Assembly (NCBI GenBank): GCA_902775345.1
Contig: CACYLW010000008.1
Location: 80,012 to 144,011 of the forward strand
From: an uncultured Eubacteriales bacterium
Lineage (GTDB): Bacteria; Bacillota; Clostridia; Peptostreptococcales; Anaerovoracaceae
Direction of reading: 5' to 3'
DNA length: 64,000 bases
Shown here: positions 9,038-16,449 of the stretch, in pieces
Numbering within the stretch: position 1 is the first letter of the stretch
Layout: each line of letters begins with the position of its first letter
Notes under the pieces: generated by a model
Seen by the model: the letters and a program-made list of their open reading frames with translations, nothing else
What the model was told of the DNA's origin: nothing
Databases searched by the model: none
Translations under genes and position numbers: made by a program

Positions 9038-9517
9038 CTATTTGATTCCGCGCTCTTTCTTGAGCATGGCGATCTTGAGTTTCTTGATGCACTCTTTTAC
9101 ATCGTCTTCTGTGTAGTTGTTTTCACCGACGATGTTGGACTCGATGCCCTCAGGGTTCTTGTTGAAATCCACTACGTTGTCGAGATACGGGCTCTCAACT
9201 ACGAAGGTTCCTGCAGTGCCGCTCCAGTTGAGTCCGGCTACAGGGATTCCCCTCTCGCCTATCTCGTTTACGCAGTTTACGTAGTCTACGTCAAGGTTTC
9301 CCCATCCGTCTGTCTCAACGATGACTCCGTCAGGTCTGCAGCACTCAGCGACGACTGCGGCTGTTCTGGAGCATCTGATCTTTTCTTCGTTGCCCTCAGG
9401 CGAACCGAATACCAGGACTCCCATCAGGTCGATACCAGGGTCCTCACCAAGCAGTCTGATCAGCGGATCTCTGAAGTGGTGAAGGCTTGTTTCTTTTGTT
9501 GAAGGACCAACTCCCAT
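9038..9517 (-). CDS. prdE: Proline reductase cluster protein PrdE
   Basis: A 159-residue protein homologous to the C-terminal (23-kDa, pyruvoyl-bearing) part of PrdA. Its opening GVGPSTKETSLHHFRDPL aligns with CIGPASKEMSRHYWREPL of PrdA at 11454-12800, and the VLVFGSPEGNEEK and DGWGNLDVDYVNCVNEIGERG segments match too. The initiator Met-Gly occupies the position of the Thr-Cys cleavage site, so it has no pyruvoyl-forming cysteine and is unlikely to be catalytic in that way. It follows prdD by 11 nt with a GGAGGTG ribosome site in the gap. The role of PrdD/PrdE in other Clostridia is accessory and not well defined. Confidence 0.88.
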   Translation of the reverse strand: MGVGPSTKETSLHHFRDPLIRLLGEDPGIDLMGVLVFGSPEGNEEKIRCSRTAAVVAECCRPDGVIVETDGWGNLDVDYVNCVNEIGERGIPVAGLNWSGTAGTFVVESPYLDNVVDFNKNPEGIESNIVGENNYTEDDVKECIKKLKIAMLKKERGIK

Positions 9518-9528
9518 ATTGCACCTCC

Positions 9529-10293
9529 TTAGTTCATCGCCTTGATAGCACCGTCTCTGAACTCGTTAGGAGTCAGCATGACAGGCATCGCGCCGTAATC
9601 GATAAGTGACTTTCCTCCCTCAACGCCGCTTGGCTGATCAGGGAAGATCCATGTGTCGAGCATCGCGCCGTGAGCGATCATCTCTTTGATAACAAGCACT
9701 TTCTTCTGGCCCTTACGGATCCTGTCATAGTACTCGTGTCTCTCAGTGCACTTGGTGCCCTCGAACTTCTTCAGCTGAGGTCTGAATTCATTCATCCACT
9801 CCTCTACCATTCTGTACGCGTCGATTATCGCGTATCTTTCCTGGCCCATGCCCTTCTTGAAGGTTATATCGAATGAAATGATGAAGTCGTCATCAGCAGG
9901 TGTGCCGGCTCTGTTGAGGTAGAGCATGTCTTTGAGGTTACCCTCTGACGAACCGAACTCGTGTGCCTGCTCTCCGTCAACGTCAACGCCTGTAGGCATT
10001 ACATATACACCTGTAATAGTGTGAGTGATGCCCTCTCCGCACTTACCGAGCACCTTCACGGAAATCGGAATGATGTCCATGATGGTGTTTGTATATCTGT
10101 CATGATCACCGGGTTTGATGATCTGAATGTCTATCTTCTCTATTACTTCGCTGTATTTTGCGGCCAGCGCGTCAAGACCATCTTTTGTTATGGTCATTTT
10201 GCCGCCTGTAGTGATCTTGTTCTCATCTCCGAACTCGACATCATCCATATGGAATGCCTTGATCACCAATCTTCTCAGTTCAATGTCTTCCAT
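9529..10293 (-). CDS. prdD: Proline reductase cluster protein PrdD
   Basis: A 254-residue protein homologous to the middle part of PrdA (the C-terminal portion of the 45-kDa chain). Shared segments are AHEFGSSEGNL, the VLVIKEMIAHGAMLDTWIFP segment, and the C-terminal DYGAMPVMLTPNEFRDGAIKAMN, which aligns with the sequence just before the PrdA cleavage threonine. PrdD plus PrdE therefore equal one PrdA-like polypeptide cut at the processing point. A GAGAGGG site precedes the ATG. It is cotranscribed with prdB upstream (gap 123 nt) and prdE downstream. An assembly or regulatory subunit role is plausible but unproven. Confidence 0.88.
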   Translation of the reverse strand: MEDIELRRLVIKAFHMDDVEFGDENKITTGGKMTITKDGLDALAAKYSEVIEKIDIQIIKPGDHDRYTNTIMDIIPISVKVLGKCGEGITHTITGVYVMPTGVDVDGEQAHEFGSSEGNLKDMLYLNRAGTPADDDFIISFDITFKKGMGQERYAIIDAYRMVEEWMNEFRPQLKKFEGTKCTERHEYYDRIRKGQKKVLVIKEMIAHGAMLDTWIFPDQPSGVEGGKSLIDYGAMPVMLTPNEFRDGAIKAMN

Positions 10294-10416
10294 CGTATAT
10301 TACCCTCTCGCGCATAATGCGATAGTATGAAATTCTCTCTTTGAAAAGATGGGGCTGATTTCTCAGCCCCATCTTCGGAATAGTCCGATGTCCTATTCTG
10401 TTTCTGTACGTCAGTA

Positions 10417-11142
10417 CTAGATAACTGCGTGATACTCGTAAGGCAGCTGAACGATCTTGCCCGGAGTCTCGATTGTCTCGAGGAGCTCGAGGGCTGCCTT
10501 TACGATAGCAGTCTGCATCTCTACATCGTGAGGTGCTCCAGCGTTAGCGCCCATAGGTACCATAGGAGCAGCAGCTCTCGGTGAACCAGCCTGTCTTACG
10601 ACCGGTGGAAGAGCAGCGATGATAACTGTAGGGATACCTACCGACTCGATTGCTCTCTGCACGATTGTTGCAGAGCGGTGGCATGTTCCTCATCCAGCGG
10701 TGAGGAGAACTGCATCAACGCCCTCCTCCTTGAGCATCTGAGCTACAGCCGGACCTGTCTCGTTGGTGAACTTCTCAATGTTTCCGCCGCCGCCCATGAA
10801 TCCTGCATGGTATGGTGCGCAAGCCTTGATGAATCCCTCAGCTGCGAGTTCCTTCAGTCTTGTGATAGGGAACATGCAGTTGATGTCCTTGTTAACGTCG
10901 GAGTTGTCGTAACCACCGTGTGTTACCATCAGATCGTCTTCCTCGGAATCATTAGGGATCTTTCTCCATGTGAAGTCTCCAGCCAGGTTGAATCTCTCCT
11001 GATCCTTTCTGTGTACGCCGGCAGCTGTTGCGAGAGCAACTGTCATCTCGCTGAGCGGCTTTGTTACAGGAGCCCAAACTGGCTTAGGAGTGATAGGTAC
11101 GAATATCTCAGACTGTAATCCTTTTACAACTGTCATACTCAT
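10417..11142 (-). CDS. prdB: D-proline reductase selenoprotein subunit PrdB (in-frame UGA = Sec)
   Basis: Reading through the UGA at 10690-10692 gives a 241-residue protein that matches the known 26-kDa PrdB subunit along its length. The first part ends in AVLLTAG, then Sec, then GTCHRSATIVQRAIES and PTVIIAALPPVVRQ. Sec attacks the D-proline ring carbon in the reductase, giving 5-aminovalerate in Stickland fermentation. A GGAGG site lies 9 nt before the ATG, and the preceding gene ends 6 nt upstream. A SECIS-like hairpin follows the UGA directly. Annotating it as two ORFs (10690-11142 and 10417-10662) would be wrong. Confidence 0.95.
10655..10675 (-). promoter_or_regulatory. Putative bacterial SECIS hairpin in prdB
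   Basis: In the mRNA, CTCTGCA (10675-10669) pairs perfectly with TGCAGAG (10661-10655) around a 7-nt loop ACAATCG. The stem begins 14 nt after the UGA, the distance expected for a SelB-binding bacterial SECIS located inside the coding region. Confidence 0.7.
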
Positions 11143-11148
11143 TTTGTA

Positions 11149-11427
11149 TTAATCCTCCTGATTGTTTTTACTGTGCATTTCGTTTTGGAGTTCTCTGGAA
11201 TGCTCGATCGTTTCGAGATATCTCTCGTTGACATCAGGGCTTTCCTGTTCTATGAAACTCATATTCCAGGCTACCTCCTGACCGACCTCAAGGTCGTAAT
11301 CGGAAATGATCATCCTTTTAGGGATCCTGAGATGTCCCAGTCTGCCCTTAAAGTCTATTGCAACACTTCCGTCGTGAACTTCGACAATAATGCCTTCCAT
11401 TCTTATTATTTTGTCACCGTATTTCAT
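11149..11427 (-). CDS. CBO2463/CBO2479-type small protein of the prd operon
   Basis: A 92-residue protein between prdA and prdB, a position where other Clostridia carry a homologous small gene (CBO2463/CBO2479 family). The first half looks like a small beta-barrel (GIIVEVHDGSVAIDFKGRLGHLRIP), and the second half is an acidic, charged helix ending in NNQED. No catalytic motif is visible. Operon position suggests help in assembly, processing or electron transfer of proline reductase. It starts 26 nt after prdA and ends 6 nt before prdB. Confidence 0.72.
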   Translation of the reverse strand: MKYGDKIIRMEGIIVEVHDGSVAIDFKGRLGHLRIPKRMIISDYDLEVGQEVAWNMSFIEQESPDVNERYLETIEHSRELQNEMHSKNNQED

Positions 11428-11453
11428 ATCTCTCTTCGAACTTACCTTTCAGA

Positions 11454-12800
11454 TTAGTCGTATTTAGCCTTTCTCTTTTCGCTCATCGGCAGTGCCTGCT
11501 CGTTATCAACGAGTTCCATCTTTGTGCCGTAAGCCTTCTCGATCAGCTCAACGTTGTTCTCCTTGACACTGTGTGTGTACTGTCTCTCAGGTGCCTTGAT
11601 GCTCTCGCCGGCCATCTTAGCCTTCAGCATAGCCAGACCTCTGATAGCGTCTTCGTGGCAGAGTGTGTTGCATGCAAGTACCTCGTTCTCGATACCGGAC
11701 ATCGACTTGTTGTTGTCGACCATAGCATCGCAGTACTTGTTACCTGTTACGAGAGCTCCCTGTACAGCGCAGAATGAGAATCCAACAACCGGAACGCCTC
11801 TCTTACCGATCTGCTCGATGTGGGAAGTGAAGTCTACGTGGTTGTTTCCGAATCCTTCTGTTGTAACGAATGCTCCGTCTACGTTCATGGACTCTACCAT
11901 CTGGCCAAGTCTTCTGGATACGTAGAACTTGTCTGTGTTAGCCTGCGGCGAACCAACAAAGATAACGCCTACCAGGTCAACGTCGTCATCGTGGATTGCT
12001 TCGTAAACCAGCGGCTCTCTCCAGTAGTGTCTGGACATTTCCTTCGAAGCAGGTCCGATGCATGTAAGAGCGTGGATGCAGCCATCCATAACCTCGAGAG
12101 GGTTAGCAGCTATAGGAACGTTACCGAGGTCTACGTTCGGCTTAGCTCCAAGTACGCCTACCGGCTCTGTTGGGAACAGGAAGTTATCGTGCATAGCGCC
12201 CTGGCCCATGATCTCCTTAACGATAACGATTTTCTTCTTACCAGGTCTTCTAACCTGCTTCAAAACCTGAGTATCTACGACCTGCTCGTCAGTGAGATCC
12301 TTCTTCATTGCGTTTCTGATCTCCTGAGTTACGTGGTCAACTGCAGTATGAATAGCGATAGGTCCCGGTCTCTCCATGTTCTTCTTATTGTCGATTACAG
12401 CGTGAGCTCTGATCATGATCTCGCCCTTGTCTACTGCGCCAGGACGTCCCCACATCATGTTCTCATCGATGTATCCTTCGGAAGAACCAAACTCACCAAC
12501 CTGTACACCTTCTTCAGTAATACCGGTTACTACCATAACTACTCCGTCGAGAACTCTTGTAACGCCCTCACCAAGCTCATAATCGTCTTCCTTTGTAGCG
12601 ATTGGCTGGATGTCCATTACTGTCTCAGAGTATACGTGGTAGTTGTCAGGTGTGATCACGTCGAGTTCGAGGCTGTGAACGAGCTTCTGAGCTTCTGCTC
12701 CCTCAGTAGCTGCTGCCTTACGAACGTACAGTGTTGTTCCTTCGATCTTGGTCTCGTCACCAAGAACTACCTTATCGATCTTGTAGTGCTTACGTGTCAT
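11454..12800 (-). CDS. prdA: D-proline reductase PrdA, main part (reductase core and pyruvoyl cleavage site)
   Basis: A 448-residue polypeptide starting MTRKHYKIDKV, corresponding to PrdA from about residue 150 onward. The self-processing site is visible as HALTCIGPASKEMSRHYW: cleavage between Thr and Cys makes the pyruvoyl group at the N-terminus of the ~23-kDa chain. Upstream are EFGSSEGYIDENMMWGRPG and IKEIMGQGAMHDNFLFP-like segments. The protein lacks the usual N-terminal ~150 residues, which are encoded by the preceding ORF in another frame. The ATG has only a poor ribosome site (AGAGAG immediately before it) and lies 11 nt after the stop of that ORF, so coupling, frameshifting or a one-base error are all possible. 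Confidence 0.93.
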   Translation of the reverse strand: MTRKHYKIDKVVLGDETKIEGTTLYVRKAAATEGAEAQKLVHSLELDVITPDNYHVYSETVMDIQPIATKEDDYELGEGVTRVLDGVVMVVTGITEEGVQVGEFGSSEGYIDENMMWGRPGAVDKGEIMIRAHAVIDNKKNMERPGPIAIHTAVDHVTQEIRNAMKKDLTDEQVVDTQVLKQVRRPGKKKIVIVKEIMGQGAMHDNFLFPTEPVGVLGAKPNVDLGNVPIAANPLEVMDGCIHALTCIGPASKEMSRHYWREPLVYEAIHDDDVDLVGVIFVGSPQANTDKFYVSRRLGQMVESMNVDGAFVTTEGFGNNHVDFTSHIEQIGKRGVPVVGFSFCAVQGALVTGNKYCDAMVDNNKSMSGIENEVLACNTLCHEDAIRGLAMLKAKMAGESIKAPERQYTHSVKENNVELIEKAYGTKMELVDNEQALPMSEKRKAKYD

Positions 12801-12811
12801 CTCTCTGACTA

Positions 12812-13282
12812 CTACAGCTTCGCCGCAGGAGCTGCAACTGCTGCTGCTGGAGCTGCGACTGCGCCGCCGCCGATTCCTGCAGGGATCTGGATGTCGATGT
12901 TCTTGCCCTCTCCGATGTGCAGGCTGATGTATCCGCCTGCTGCAGGAGCTGCAAATGCAGGAGCTGCTGCTACTGGAGCCTCTGCTGCTTCCTCAGCTGC
13001 AGGAGCTTCTTCAGCCTCATCCTCTGCTGCGTCGAACTTATCGACGATGTCCGGTGTAATAGGTGTGAGAGAATCAACAGTCTTTGTAAGCTTTGATCCA
13101 TTGAGCACCTGGCCAAGCTTCAGTGCTCCGTCGAGGTTCAGCAGTCCCGAATCTACCAGATCTGGGAAAATTGCCGGATCCTCAAAGTTTGCAGGTGTCA
13201 GTTCTGTGCCTGCCTCTGCTCTGCAGCAGAGTACTGCTGGATCGTTCGCATGCTGTTTAGCTGTTTCAGCTGTTATTGACAT
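12812..13282 (-). CDS. prdA: D-proline reductase PrdA, N-terminal domain (separate ORF)
   Basis: A 156-residue ORF with a strong AGGAGG site before ATG 13282. It has the PrdA N-terminal domain: DPAVLCCRAEAG, FEDPAIFPDLVDSGLLNLDG, DSLTPITPDIVD, an acidic Ala/Glu linker, HIGEGKNIDIQIPAG, and a terminal Ala/Pro-rich tail. Two TAG codons in a row end it, 11 nt before the ATG of the main PrdA ORF. A -1 shift near the tail's CCT GCG GCG codons would join the two parts through GEAVVVRE, giving a normal-length PrdA. Because a stand-alone copy of the same domain exists at 1418-1825, a real split gene is also credible. Confidence 0.88.
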   Translation of the reverse strand: MSITAETAKQHANDPAVLCCRAEAGTELTPANFEDPAIFPDLVDSGLLNLDGALKLGQVLNGSKLTKTVDSLTPITPDIVDKFDAAEDEAEEAPAAEEAAEAPVAAAPAFAAPAAGGYISLHIGEGKNIDIQIPAGIGGGAVAAPAAAVAAPAAKL

Positions 13283-13406
13283 ATCGATCTTCCTCCTAAA
13301 AGTTATTCTTGCCTGCCTCACAATATGTGCCGGCAGTTTATATAATTCCCTCCGCCCGGATCATGTTGGGGTTATCCGGGCGAAGATAATTAACGGTTAT
13401 AACGTA

Positions 13407-14786
13407 TTATTCTACAGTCTCGTTGTCTTCAACATTGTCTACTACGTTGAGATCCTGCGAAACCTTCTTGGACACCTTAAGTGTTCTGTAAAGTGGGTGT
13501 CCGACAGCCATCATAGCGAGGTCTGTCATATGCATTACCTTGAGTCCCATCTTAGGGCCGGAAGCCATGACTGTGTTGGAGCAGTCTGAGCAGTTTCCGA
13601 TGATGATGTACTCGCAGCCTGCTTTCTTGAACTCGAGGTTGTTCTTGACCTGTCCAGGGCAGTTGCCAGGACGCTCGCACTTACGTGTGCCGTTCGGCAT
13701 CTCCATGGCCTGCTTGCAGTAGCAGACATGACCTACTGTACCATTGTACTTAGCAACGAGGTCTTCCATTCTCTCAAGGTTTCCGCCGCATGCACATACG
13801 AGGATACCTACCTTAGCTCCGTGGAGATCTCTGAACGGACGTGTTACCAGAAGTGCTCCCGTGCACTTTGTGATAGGATCACCAAGCTCGCAAGCCTTAC
13901 CTGTGAAGGATCCGCCCATGATGACTTCGCCGTAGCCTCTTTCATCGAAGCCGCCTGCTCTGTCGATCAGAGCCTGTACGCTTGTGCCTACAGGAACATT
14001 CTCGAATACATGAGCTTCGCTTCCGCCCTTGATCATTCCTCTTACTGTAATGTTCTTGTCGATAAGAGGCTTCTGATCTTCGATAGCTGATGCGCAGCTG
14101 TAAACTGTCTCGCTGTTGATTACTACAGCATTAGCTGCAGATGGGAGCTTGTCCGGCTCGAGTTCAATACCGAGGCACTCTCTTACTACTGCACGCTCCT
14201 CGCCCATCGGATAGATATCCGGGAGAAGGTGTCTTTCGATTGCAGGATCATCCTTAAGCAGTGCATCGAGCTTCAGAATCGTTTCTCTGTGTTTTTTCTT
14301 GATGGCAATGATGCCCTTATCTGCTCCTGCGATCTCCATAACATAGTGGATACCTCTGAGCAGTTTTGCAGGATCTTCATCAATCTGCTGAATGTTGTGA
14401 GCGAGTCCAGGCTCACACTCTGAAGCGTTTACGAGGATATAGCCGTGATCGAGCACCGGCTTGTCGTCCTTACCATTGTAGATTTTGATGAATGTAGGGA
14501 AGCCCGCTCCGCCCTGGCCGATGATTCCGGCTTCTTTTATCATCTCGAGGTTTGTGCCCTTCGGGATCTTGACGTATTCGTCAGGCTGTTCTTCATCCGG
14601 CTTGATGATGATTCTGTCTTCGAGAATCTCGACTACTTCACCATATACGCTGGAATGAACGTTTGCGCCGAGTCCGGTCGGTGTCGCGATCAGCGTGCCC
14701 TTCTTTACCTTGTCGCCTACTGCTACTACAGGCGCACACGGTCTGCCTACAGCACCCTGCTTCAGTAACATCTGAATATTTTCCAT
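13407..14786 (-). CDS. prdC: PrdC, RnfC-like electron-transfer protein of proline reductase
   Basis: A 459-residue RnfC-like protein. N-terminal segment HSSVYGEVVEILEDRIIIKPD resembles the RnfC hybrid motif. The flavin/NAD-binding RnfC core follows (KEAGIIGQGGAGFPTFIK near residue 100, VVINSETV near 220), then a cysteine-rich C-terminal half with VCACGGN, CYC, CERPGNCPG and GNCSDC motifs. It is thought to pass electrons to the proline reductase selenoenzyme. All redox positions are cysteine here and there is no in-frame UGA, although some clostridial PrdC proteins are selenoproteins. It is first in the operon, with a good AAGGAGA site. Confidence 0.92.
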   Translation of the reverse strand: MENIQMLLKQGAVGRPCAPVVAVGDKVKKGTLIATPTGLGANVHSSVYGEVVEILEDRIIIKPDEEQPDEYVKIPKGTNLEMIKEAGIIGQGGAGFPTFIKIYNGKDDKPVLDHGYILVNASECEPGLAHNIQQIDEDPAKLLRGIHYVMEIAGADKGIIAIKKKHRETILKLDALLKDDPAIERHLLPDIYPMGEERAVVRECLGIELEPDKLPSAANAVVINSETVYSCASAIEDQKPLIDKNITVRGMIKGGSEAHVFENVPVGTSVQALIDRAGGFDERGYGEVIMGGSFTGKACELGDPITKCTGALLVTRPFRDLHGAKVGILVCACGGNLERMEDLVAKYNGTVGHVCYCKQAMEMPNGTRKCERPGNCPGQVKNNLEFKKAGCEYIIIGNCSDCSNTVMASGPKMGLKVMHMTDLAMMAVGHPLYRTLKVSKKVSQDLNVVDNVEDNETVE

Positions 14787-14847
14787 AATACTTGATCTCC
14801 TTTTTTCGTCTTAAGACACACAAAAAAACGCCTTTTTTGACGTCTCC

Positions 14848-14876
14848 ATAATATCACTTTTACTTATTTTGGGCAA
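14848..14876 (-). promoter_or_regulatory. Probable prdC promoter
   Basis: On the minus strand TTGCCC (14871-14876), a 17-nt spacer and TATTAT (14848-14853), placing the start site about 55 nt before the prdC ATG. A 12-bp sequence AAACGCCTTTTT occurs in the leader (14826-14837) and inverted at 14947-14958, flanking the promoter; it may be a regulator site. Confidence 0.5.
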
Positions 14877-15011
14877 CAACACTCATATAAAAAACCAATG
14901 GCTTGCTATAAATAATCAGCTTTCATTTTGCTCAGATTTTTTATCGAAAAAGGCGTTTAAAATTTTTGAACAAGGCATTAAGTAACTGCACATACACAAG
15001 GCTTTATTTCA

Positions 15012-15040
15012 TTGACGCTCACAATTGTTTGCGATATCAT
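15012..15040 (+). promoter_or_regulatory. prdF promoter
   Basis: TTGACG (15012-15017), exactly 17 nt, then TATCAT (15035-15040). Transcription would start near 15047, giving a ~70-nt leader ending in an AGGGAGG ribosome site 9 nt before the ATG at 15117. The rest of the 330-nt divergent region is AT-rich. I found no convincing sigma-54 element, although prd loci are often PrdR-dependent. Confidence 0.6.
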
Positions 15041-15116
15041 ACAATATGAAGACAGATGATCTTCAAGCACTATTTACATGTGTAATAAGTAATAATTACT
15101 AGGGAGGTAATTACCT

Positions 15117-16094
15117 ATGGCAAAGTATCTTGAAGCCAAGATCAACTATGACAACTATGACAAGCACGTTATCAGAACGGTCGAGGCTCATACAGAGGGC
15201 GAGTACTGCAGAGTCGCTCTCGATTGCCCGGAACTGCCGGGAAACACAATGATCGAAAGGAAGCACTATCTTGAGGAGCACTATGACTACCTCAGAACGA
15301 TGCTCATGTTCGAGCCACGCGGATGCGGCCACTGCTCCATCGGCGCTGCCACAGTTATCCTCGAAGCAGGTCTCATGGAGATGAAAGAGCCTGTGACACA
15401 GGTTGTCATCGAAGCACCTGCAGGCCTGATCCATCTTGACTGCACATGCAAGAACGGCAAGGTTACAGGCGTTAAGCTCACAAACGTTCCTGCATTCGTT
15501 TACAAAGAGAACCTCGAGCTCGAATATCAGGGCAAGAAGGTCGTATACGACATCTGCTTCGGCGGATCGTTCTTCGCACTCGTCGATGTAGAGAAGAACT
15601 TCGGATTCAAGGTAACTCCTGAACACACAAAGTTCCTCACAGAGTGGTCAAGCTTCGCTCTCCAGGAGATCAACAAGACAGTTCCTATCCAGCATCCTGA
15701 GCTCGATATCACAAGCGTAGACCTCATCGAGAACTACTGCACAGACGAGCTGACAGAGAGCGATAAGGAATTCTGCCCGGATGCGAAGTTCGCACTGAAG
15801 AACCAGCTGGTATTCGGCGAGCCTCATGATCCACAGATCGACAGATCACCATGCGGCACAGGTACATCTGCTAAGCTGTCCTGGCTCTACAAGCACGGTG
15901 AGCTCGGCGTTGGTGAAAGCTTCGTTTACAAATCATTCATCAACACAAGATTCATCGGTACAGTTGCTGACACAGCAAAGGTTGGCGACTTCGATGCAGT
16001 CATTCCTCAGGTTACAGGAGCTGCTTACCTCTGCGGAGAAGCTAAGTGGTTCATGGATCCGGACGATGCAATGACAAAGGGCTTCACAGTCTAG
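15117..16094 (+). CDS. prdF: Proline racemase PrdF, with an apparent internal deletion
   Basis: A 325-residue proline racemase family enzyme that would turn L-proline into the D-proline used by PrdA/PrdB. The second catalytic cysteine sits in DRSPCGTGTSA (about residue 243). The first lies in CGHCSIGAA, but it follows directly on LMFEPRG, where family members carry about 30 more residues (from the His after EPRG to the Met before CGH). The overall length stays near normal because of a longer N-terminus and an insertion near residues 205-230. Activity may be altered. It is monocistronic with its own promoter and terminator, divergent from prdC. Confidence 0.85.
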   Translation: MAKYLEAKINYDNYDKHVIRTVEAHTEGEYCRVALDCPELPGNTMIERKHYLEEHYDYLRTMLMFEPRGCGHCSIGAATVILEAGLMEMKEPVTQVVIEAPAGLIHLDCTCKNGKVTGVKLTNVPAFVYKENLELEYQGKKVVYDICFGGSFFALVDVEKNFGFKVTPEHTKFLTEWSSFALQEINKTVPIQHPELDITSVDLIENYCTDELTESDKEFCPDAKFALKNQLVFGEPHDPQIDRSPCGTGTSAKLSWLYKHGELGVGESFVYKSFINTRFIGTVADTAKVGDFDAVIPQVTGAAYLCGEAKWFMDPDDAMTKGFTV

Positions 16095-16123
16095 TTGATC
16101 GCTTTACACTTGTAAAACAACAG

Positions 16124-16150
16124 AAGGTCGGCGATATGCCGGCCTTTTGC
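16124..16150 (+). terminator. prdF terminator
   Basis: AAGGTCGGC (16124-16132) pairs with GCCGGCCTT (16138-16146), followed by TTGCTTTT, 30 nt after the stop codon. Confidence 0.75.
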
Positions 16151-16182
16151 TTTTCTGATCTATTGAAAAAAGGTTTCAGATA

Positions 16183-16211
16183 TTGACATTTGCCGGTCTT
16201 CGTTGTAACAT
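16183..16211 (+). promoter_or_regulatory. tRNA-Arg promoter
   Basis: A consensus TTGACA (16183-16188), a 17-nt spacer and TAACAT (16206-16211), 21 nt upstream of the tRNA 5' end. Confidence 0.65.
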
Positions 16212-16232
16212 TTGAAAGTCGCAAAAAGTTAT

Positions 16233-16308
16233 GCGCGCGTAGCTCAGTGGATAGAGTGGCTGACTACGAATCAGTAGGTCGCGGGTTCGAATCCCTCCGC
16301 GCGCACCA
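16233..16308 (+). tRNA. tRNA-Arg (anticodon ACG)
   Basis: A 76-nt cloverleaf. The acceptor arm is GCGCGCG paired with CGCGCGC, the D-arm includes AGCTCAGTGGATAGAG, the anticodon loop is CTACGAA, the T-arm contains GGTTCGAATCC, and the CCA end is encoded. ACG is read as ICG after A34 deamination and decodes CGU/CGC/CGA. It has its own promoter and terminator. Confidence 0.96.
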
Positions 16309-16310
16309 AA

Positions 16311-16347
16311 AGAGCCTTGGAATCATAAGATCCCAAGGCTCTTTTTT
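16311..16347 (+). terminator. tRNA-Arg terminator
   Basis: AGAGCCTTGG (16311-16320) pairs perfectly with CCAAGGCTCT (16333-16342), followed by TTTTT, starting 3 nt after the tRNA. Confidence 0.9.
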
Positions 16348-16449
16348 CAGTTACATTCCTCAATTGCCAAAAATGCATAAAAACAGTATGATTATCCTTG
16401 GCGGACAGAAGGTGTCCTCCCATAAAAAAGATCCGGAGGTTACGCATAA

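Noticed and set aside
10417-10662. Separate 81-residue gene downstream of the prdB UGA
   Set aside because: It is the C-terminal part of PrdB after Sec; the codons between UGA and its first Met (GTCHRSATIVQ) are conserved.
11820-13589. 589-codon open frame on the plus strand opposite prdA
   Set aside because: It mirrors the codon pattern of prdA on the other strand, has no ribosome site and a low-complexity Ala/Ser stretch where prdA has its Ala/Glu linker.
13407-14786. PrdC as selenoprotein
   Set aside because: No in-frame UGA; all redox positions are Cys.
14787-15116. Sigma-54 promoter expected for PrdR-controlled prd genes
   Set aside because: No GG-N10-GC element with fitting flanks was found; sigma-70-like boxes fit better.
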